From Geodermatophilus bullaregiensis (GTDB taxonomy: Bacteria; Actinomycetota; Actinomycetes; Mycobacteriales; Geodermatophilaceae), in contig NZ_JAFBCJ010000001.1 of NCBI RefSeq assembly GCF_016907675.1, positions 3,658,001-3,722,000 on the forward strand: 64,000 bases of DNA, given 5' to 3'. This document shows, one piece after another, positions 59,141 through 64,000 of the stretch. The position numbers were made by a program, and so were the translations under genes. The notes beneath the pieces are model-generated. The model was not told where the DNA came from, made no database searches, and saw only the letters and a list, made by a program, of their open reading frames with translations. Numbering within the stretch: position 1 is the first letter of the stretch; each line of letters begins with the position of its first letter.

Positions 59141-61909
59141 GTGCACGCGGCGCCCCTGGTCGGTCGGGCGGAGGCCGTGGCCGCCGTGCGGTCCGCCGTC
59201 ACCCGCGCCGGGGAGGGCAGCGGCGGGGTCCTGCTCGTCGTCGGCGAGGCCGGGGTCGGGAAGTCCCGGCTGCTCACCGAGGCGGTCCGGCTGGCCCGCG
59301 GCCACGGGCAGCCGGTCCTGTGCGGCCGGGCCACGGAGTCCGGCGGGGCCTACCGGCCCCTGACCGAGGCGCTGCTGCGCGGCGGCGCGGACGAGCTCGA
59401 CCCGGGGACGGTCCCGGCACCGTACGGGGCCGCGCTGGGTCGCCTGCTGCCCGGCTGGAGCACCGGCGCGGTCAGCGCACCGGAACCCAGCACCGACCCG
59501 GTGCTCGTCCTGGGCGAGGCCGTCGTCCGCGTGCTGGACGCACTCGTCGGCGGGCCGTGCCTCCTCGTCCTGGAGGACCTGCACTGGGCCGACGCCGACA
59601 CGCTCGCGGTGCTGGAGTACCTCGCCGACCGCCTGAGTGGTCGACCGGTGCTCGTGGCGGCGTCCGCGCGCGACGACGAGCCGGGGTCCGCGGCGGTGGA
59701 CCGGCTCGCCGCCGGCCCCGGCGTGCACACCCTGACCCTGTCCCGGCTGGGTCCGGCGGAGCTCACGGCCCTCGCCGGTGCGCGGGCCGCGGGTCGCCTG
59801 CGTGCGGACGAGCTCGCCGCCCTCGTCGCGCGGGCCGACGGGCTGCCCCTGCTGGCCGAGGAGCTGGTCGACGAGGCGGTGCGCACGGCCACCACCTCGA
59901 CGTCGAGCCCCGTCCCCCGGACGACGGCCGCGCTGGTGCGCCGCCGGCTCTCCTCCCTCGACCCGCTCGCGCAGCGGTGCCTGCGCGCCGCCGCCGTGGC
60001 GGGGACGGACCCGGACTGGGAGCTGCTCCCGGCGGTGGTCGGGCAGCCGGAGGACGTCGTGCTCGCCGCCGCCCGGGCCGCGGCGGACGCCCACCTGCTG
60101 CGCGAGGACGACGGCCGGCTGCGCTGGCGGCACGCGCTGATGCGCGAGGCCGTCGTCACGGGCCTCCTCCCGCCGGAGCGCGCCGCCCTGGCGAGGAGGG
60201 CCGCCGAGGCGCTGCTGGCCCGCGGCCGGCACGACGACGCCGCCCGCGCCGCCGAGCTGCTCGCCGCGGGCGGCGAGCGGGAGCGGGCCGCGACCCTCTT
60301 CCTGGAGCTCGCGCGGCAGGACCGCGGCACCGGTGCGCTCCGGCGCGCCGAGCAGCTGCTCGACCAGGCGGCACGCACCGGCGCCCTGCCCGCGGCGGTC
60401 GCGGTCGAGCGGGTCACCGTGCTGACGGCCACCGGTCGCGTCGACGACGCGCTGAGCGCCGGCGTGCAGGCGCTGCCCTCCGCCACGGGCGACCTGCACG
60501 CGGAGCTGTGCCTCCGGATGGCCCGCACGGCGGTGGCCGCCCGGCGCTGGAGCGACGCCGAGGCCCACGTCGAGCGGGCCGGGCGCCCCGACGACCCGCG
60601 CTCGTTGCTGCTGACCGCCGACGCCGCGTTCGGCGCCGGCGACGTGGCGCGCGCGGGCCCGCTGGCCGCCGCGGCCGTGACCCGCGCGGAGCGGGCGGCG
60701 GTGCCGGCCGTGCTGTGCGAGGCGCTGGACGTCGCCGGCCGGGTGGCACGGTTGCGCAGCCCCCCGGCGGCGCGGGCCGCCTTCGCCCGGGCGGCGCAGG
60801 TGGCCGCCGAGCACCGGCTGGTCCCGCAGCAGGTCACGGCCCTGATCGGGCTGGGGACCGTGGAGCTGCTCGAGCGCGAGACCTCCGAGGCCCTGCCGCA
60901 GGCCAGGGAGCTGGCCGCGGCGGCGGGACTGCTCGGCCAGGCCAGCGCGGCCGAGGTGATCCTCTTCGACGCGACCGTCGTGCAGCAGGGTCCGCGCGCC
61001 GTGGAGGCGCCGGCGCGGGTGCTCCTCGACCGGGGGGCGTGGCTGCACCTGCCGGAGGTGCAGGCCGCCAGCGCGTTCGGCGTCGCGCTCGCCCGGGCCG
61101 CGTCAGGAGACCCCGCCGGCACGGAGGCGGCCCTGGCCCGGATCCCGGTGTCCGCCGCCTGGCCGGATGCCGGACCCCTCGCGGCCGCCGTCCGCACCCT
61201 GCCGCTGCTGCTGGCGCACGACCTCCCCGGCGCCAACGCGACGCTCGACGCGGGCGTGAGCGGGCTCGTGGCGCACCGGGTGGCCGCCCCGCTGCACCAG
61301 TTCGGGCTGTGGGCGCTGCTGCGCACGGTGGTCGACGACCGGGGCGCCGCGGCGCGCGACGTCCTGCGGGGACTGCCGGCGGCGCTGCGCCCGGCCAACC
61401 GCGGAGCGCTGCACTACGCCGACGCCGTCGCCGCGGGGCGCGGCGGCCGGCCCGACGACGCCCTGGCCCTGTTCGCACGGGGGGAGGCCGAGCTCGCTCC
61501 GGTGCCCTGGCTGCACCGGCTGCTCCGCCTCCTCGTCCTCGAGGCCGCGGTCGCCGACGGCTGGGGCGACCCGGTGCCGCTGCTGCGCCGCGACCTCGCG
61601 GAGCACGAGCGCGCCGGCGACCCCCGGCTGGCCCGCACCTGCCGCGACCTGCTGGCGCGGGCCGGCGCCCCGACGAGGCGCGGTCGCGGTACGACGCCCG
61701 TGCCGGGCGCCCTCCGCGCCGCGGGCGTCACCAGCCGCGAGATGGACGTCCTCACCCTCGTGTGCACCGGATCGACCAACGCGGAGATCGCCGGCCGGCT
61801 CTTCCTCTCGCCGCGCACGGTGGAGACCCACGTGGCCAGCCTGTTGGCCAAGCTCGGCGCCTCCCACCGCGGTCAGCTCCGGAGCCGGGTCGCGGCGCTA
61901 ACTCCGTAG
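59141..61909 (+). CDS. Large ATP-binding LuxR-family regulator (LAL type)
   Basis: About 922 residues. The N-terminal AAA ATPase domain has LVGRAEAVAAV, Walker A GEAGVGKS and Walker B LLVLEDLHWAD. A long helical TPR-like middle follows, and a LuxR helix-turn-helix closes it (VTSREMDVLTLVCTGSTNAEIAGRLFLSPRTVETHVASLLAKLGA). LAL proteins switch on pathways when a ligand binds. GTG 59141 is chosen; TATGAC 6 nt before it is a near-leaderless -10, and GTG 59135 is in frame too. It lies next to a flavin monooxygenase gene, its likely target. Confidence 0.87.
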   Translation: MHAAPLVGRAEAVAAVRSAVTRAGEGSGGVLLVVGEAGVGKSRLLTEAVRLARGHGQPVLCGRATESGGAYRPLTEALLRGGADELDPGTVPAPYGAALGRLLPGWSTGAVSAPEPSTDPVLVLGEAVVRVLDALVGGPCLLVLEDLHWADADTLAVLEYLADRLSGRPVLVAASARDDEPGSAAVDRLAAGPGVHTLTLSRLGPAELTALAGARAAGRLRADELAALVARADGLPLLAEELVDEAVRTATTSTSSPVPRTTAALVRRRLSSLDPLAQRCLRAAAVAGTDPDWELLPAVVGQPEDVVLAAARAAADAHLLREDDGRLRWRHALMREAVVTGLLPPERAALARRAAEALLARGRHDDAARAAELLAAGGERERAATLFLELARQDRGTGALRRAEQLLDQAARTGALPAAVAVERVTVLTATGRVDDALSAGVQALPSATGDLHAELCLRMARTAVAARRWSDAEAHVERAGRPDDPRSLLLTADAAFGAGDVARAGPLAAAAVTRAERAAVPAVLCEALDVAGRVARLRSPPAARAAFARAAQVAAEHRLVPQQVTALIGLGTVELLERETSEALPQARELAAAAGLLGQASAAEVILFDATVVQQGPRAVEAPARVLLDRGAWLHLPEVQAASAFGVALARAASGDPAGTEAALARIPVSAAWPDAGPLAAAVRTLPLLLAHDLPGANATLDAGVSGLVAHRVAAPLHQFGLWALLRTVVDDRGAAARDVLRGLPAALRPANRGALHYADAVAAGRGGRPDDALALFARGEAELAPVPWLHRLLRLLVLEAAVADGWGDPVPLLRRDLAEHERAGDPRLARTCRDLLARAGAPTRRGRGTTPVPGALRAAGVTSREMDVLTLVCTGSTNAEIAGRLFLSPRTVETHVASLLAKLGASHRGQLRSRVAALTP

Positions 61910-61986
61910 GCGGTACGGATCCCCCGCCCGGCCGCGGGCGCGACCGTGGGGGCGGACACCCGTTCCCGGACCGAGGAAGCCCCGTC

Positions 61987-63561
61987 ATGACGCCACAACC
62001 CGAGACGTACGACGTCCTCGTCGTCGGTGCCGGCCCCGCCGGCCTCACCACGGCTGCCGGCCTGGCCCGTGCCGGCACCCGGGTCCTGGTCGCCGAGCGG
62101 CACCCGGGCACGTCGATCTTCCCGAAGGCGGCCGGCGTCCGGCCGCGGACCATGGAGATCCTCCGGTCCTGGGGCCTGGACGAGCGCGTCTCCGCGGCCG
62201 GGCAGGACGTCCGGCTGGACCTGGGGATCTCCCCGGTGCTGGCCGCTCCGGTGGTGGCGGTGGAGTCGCTGGGCGCGCCCGCCGCCCAGTACGTCTCCAC
62301 CATGAGCCCCTCGCCGTTCGCGTTCGTCCCGCAGGACCACCTCGAGCCGGTGCTCCTCGAGCACGTGAGGGACCGGGGAGGGCAGGTGCGGTTCGGCACG
62401 GAGCTGGTGGGCTTCGAGGTCGACGGCGACGGCGTGCGCGCGAGGCTGCGCCGGCGGTCCGGACCCGCGCCGGAGTACGACGTCCGTGCCCGGTACCTCG
62501 TCGGCGCGGACGGTCCGCGCAGCACCGTCCGCGGCGCCCTCGGCATCGAGGTGGAGCACCTGGGTTCGGAGGGGCGCCAGCTGACGTACCTGTTCGCCGC
62601 CGACCTCGACGGGGTGGTCCCCGATCCGCCGTTCGCCCTGCACTGGGTCACGACCCCTGGGGCGGAGGGGCTGTTCGTGGCGTCGGGCCGGCACCGGTGG
62701 GGCTACGGCTGGGAACCCGGGGACGACGACCCCGCCGACCCCACGGCCGAGCAGGTGGTCGCCCGCATCCGCGCCTCCGCCGGCATCCCGGACCTCGACG
62801 TCGAGCTGCAGGGTGCGTTCGAGTGGACCTTCGGTGCCGAGATCGCCACCCGGTTCCGCAGCGGCCCGGTCTTCCTCGTGGGTGATGCGGCCACCCGCAC
62901 GTCACCGCGGCGGGCCACCGGCATGAACACGGGCATCGCGGCGGCGCACGGCCTGGCGTGGAAGCTCGCCTGGGTGCTGCGCGGATGGGCCGACGAGGCA
63001 CTGCTCGACACGTACGAGCAGGAGCGGCGCCCGGTGGGTCTGGCCAACGCGCTGCGGTCGCTGCAGCCGCGCGAGGGAGCCCACGAGGCGTCGGGTCTCG
63101 AGGACTTCGGCGTCACCTACGTCTCCGCGGCCATCGCGCCCACCGAGCACGCAGAGCCGCCGGCGACCGCCGGCGAGCGTGCCGCTCCCGGGCGCCGGGC
63201 GCCGCACGCCTGGCTGGACAGGACCGGTCGACGGGTCTCGACCCTCGACCTGTTCGACGGCCGGCTGACGCTGCTCACCGGCCCCGGGGGCGGCGACTGG
63301 TGCGCGGCCGCGGACCGGCTGGGGTCGGGTGACCTGCCGCTCGCGGTGCTCCGCCTCGGGCCGGACCTGCCCGATCCCGACGGCTCGCTGGCCCTCCGGT
63401 ACGGCGTCGGGGTGCGGGGGGCGGTCCTCGTCCGCCCTGACGGGTTCGTGGCGTGGCAGGCCCCGTCCCCGTCCGCGGACCGGGTCGCGCTGCTCCGCTC
63501 CGCGGTCCACCTGGCCACGGGGCGCTCGGCTGCGGCCGACGTCGCCGACCTGTCGGCCTGA
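61987..63561 (+). CDS. FAD-dependent aromatic-ring monooxygenase
   Basis: 524 residues of the PheA/TfdB class: the FAD dinucleotide motif VVGAGPAGLTTAAGLARAG, DG motif YLVGADGPRSTVR, and GD motif VFLVGDAATRTSPRRATGMNTGIAAAHGLAWKLA, in which the usual GDAAH-PPxGG has changed to GDAAT-SPRRATG. A C-terminal thioredoxin-like domain is present. It would hydroxylate an aromatic or polyketide substrate with NAD(P)H and O2. GAGGAAG precedes the ATG. The LuxR regulator ends 77 nt upstream. Confidence 0.85.
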   Translation: MTPQPETYDVLVVGAGPAGLTTAAGLARAGTRVLVAERHPGTSIFPKAAGVRPRTMEILRSWGLDERVSAAGQDVRLDLGISPVLAAPVVAVESLGAPAAQYVSTMSPSPFAFVPQDHLEPVLLEHVRDRGGQVRFGTELVGFEVDGDGVRARLRRRSGPAPEYDVRARYLVGADGPRSTVRGALGIEVEHLGSEGRQLTYLFAADLDGVVPDPPFALHWVTTPGAEGLFVASGRHRWGYGWEPGDDDPADPTAEQVVARIRASAGIPDLDVELQGAFEWTFGAEIATRFRSGPVFLVGDAATRTSPRRATGMNTGIAAAHGLAWKLAWVLRGWADEALLDTYEQERRPVGLANALRSLQPREGAHEASGLEDFGVTYVSAAIAPTEHAEPPATAGERAAPGRRAPHAWLDRTGRRVSTLDLFDGRLTLLTGPGGGDWCAAADRLGSGDLPLAVLRLGPDLPDPDGSLALRYGVGVRGAVLVRPDGFVAWQAPSPSADRVALLRSAVHLATGRSAAADVADLSA

Positions 63562-63577
63562 GTCCGGGTCCCGGGTG

Positions 63578-64000
63578 TCAGAGGTCGGCGGCGAAGCCGT
63601 GGATGTCGCGCACCACCGCCTTGTAGGCCTCGACGACGGCCTGGCGGAAGCTCATGTCCGCCGCGTGGGTCAGGCCGAGGTTCACGCGTCCGACGACCGG
63701 GACGCCGGCCCGCTGGAGCGTGCGGAAGTAGGCGATGCCCTCGTCCCGGAGCGGGTCGAGCTCGTTGACCGTGACGACGTGCGGCGGCATGCCCTCGACG
63801 TCGGCCTCGGTGGCGAAGTAGGGCCAGCACAGCGGGTTCTCGGCGTTCTCGCCGGTCGGGTCGTAGACCGCGACGAGCACGTCCATCATCCCGCAGTCGA
63901 GGTAGTGCCCGTCGTTCTCCACCAGCGACGGCAGCTCCCGCAGCTTGCGGTCGCGGTCCCACCCGTAGCCGCCGCTGATGTAGGGGACCATCGCGTAGAC
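63578..64000 (-). CDS. Alpha/beta hydrolase (HSL/acetyl esterase-like), C-terminal part
   Basis: The frame runs off the window end, so the N-terminus and nucleophile are missing. The visible part has MPPHVVTVNELDPLRDEG with the catalytic Asp and GLTHAAD with the catalytic His, both typical of the hormone-sensitive-lipase esterase family. It ends 16 nt from the monooxygenase stop, tail to tail. Confidence 0.8.
   Translation of the reverse strand, partial: VYAMVPYISGGYGWDRDRKLRELPSLVENDGHYLDCGMMDVLVAVYDPTGENAENPLCWPYFATEADVEGMPPHVVTVNELDPLRDEGIAYFRTLQRAGVPVVGRVNLGLTHAADMSFRQAVVEAYKAVVRDIHGFAADL

Overview
This window is a very GC-rich actinobacterial chromosome segment, most likely from the Geodermatophilaceae (Blastococcus/Geodermatophilus/Modestobacter type). 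The evidence is F420-dependent enzymes, an actinobacterial tmRNA tag (ADSSQREFALAA), a prfB-ftsE-ftsX-smpB block, a Tad pilus locus with an unusual short pilin, an SCO6745-like protein, and many leaderless genes whose -10 hexamer (TANNNT) lies 6-8 nt before the ATG/GTG. The family assignment is inference.

Layout. 1-10.5 kb: end of an acyl-CoA dehydrogenase, a polyprenyl-phosphate sugar module (GT39 plus GT2-GtrA), an MDR reductase behind a perfect CRP-type box, an EthD/TPP-enzyme pair, a large GGDEF-EAL protein and an unknown membrane protein. 10.5-18.5 kb: a catalase-like/cyclooxygenase-like fusion (candidate oxylipin synthase), an ECF-like sigma factor, a TetR-like regulator with a strong operator, and a membrane patatin. 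18.6-32.5 kb: a Tad pilus locus whose ATPase gene tadA is cut exactly at its P-loop codons by a 9.5-kb integrated element. 32.5-41.4 kb: OsmC, an orphan flagellin, two receptor Ser/Thr kinases, a pentapeptide protein, CutA and small proteins. 41.5-54.4 kb: prfB, ftsE, ftsX, smpB and metabolic genes, an SLC13 transporter and CorA. 54.5-64 kb: tmRNA, a short threonyl-tRNA synthetase behind a Thr attenuator, F420 enzymes, an SMP-30 protein, a large LuxR regulator, a flavin monooxygenase and a truncated esterase.

The integrated element (about 19378-28907) resembles the mycobacterial phiRv1 type. It has a large serine integrase, small early genes, a primase-polymerase/helicase, an iteron-like repeat cluster (candidate origin), a P27-type small terminase, a scaffold-like protein and a capsid protein. 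It has no portal, large terminase, protease or tail genes, so it is best read as a phage satellite. It carries a low-GC secreted I36/ricin-lectin cargo gene. Removing it between two ACCC cores restores an unbroken tadA frame, so excision could switch the pilus back on.

A second notable point is a scar at 10542-10714. It joins a degenerate copy of the DNA upstream of tadA to a degenerate copy of the last 54 nt of the tad locus, as if another tad locus had been lost there.
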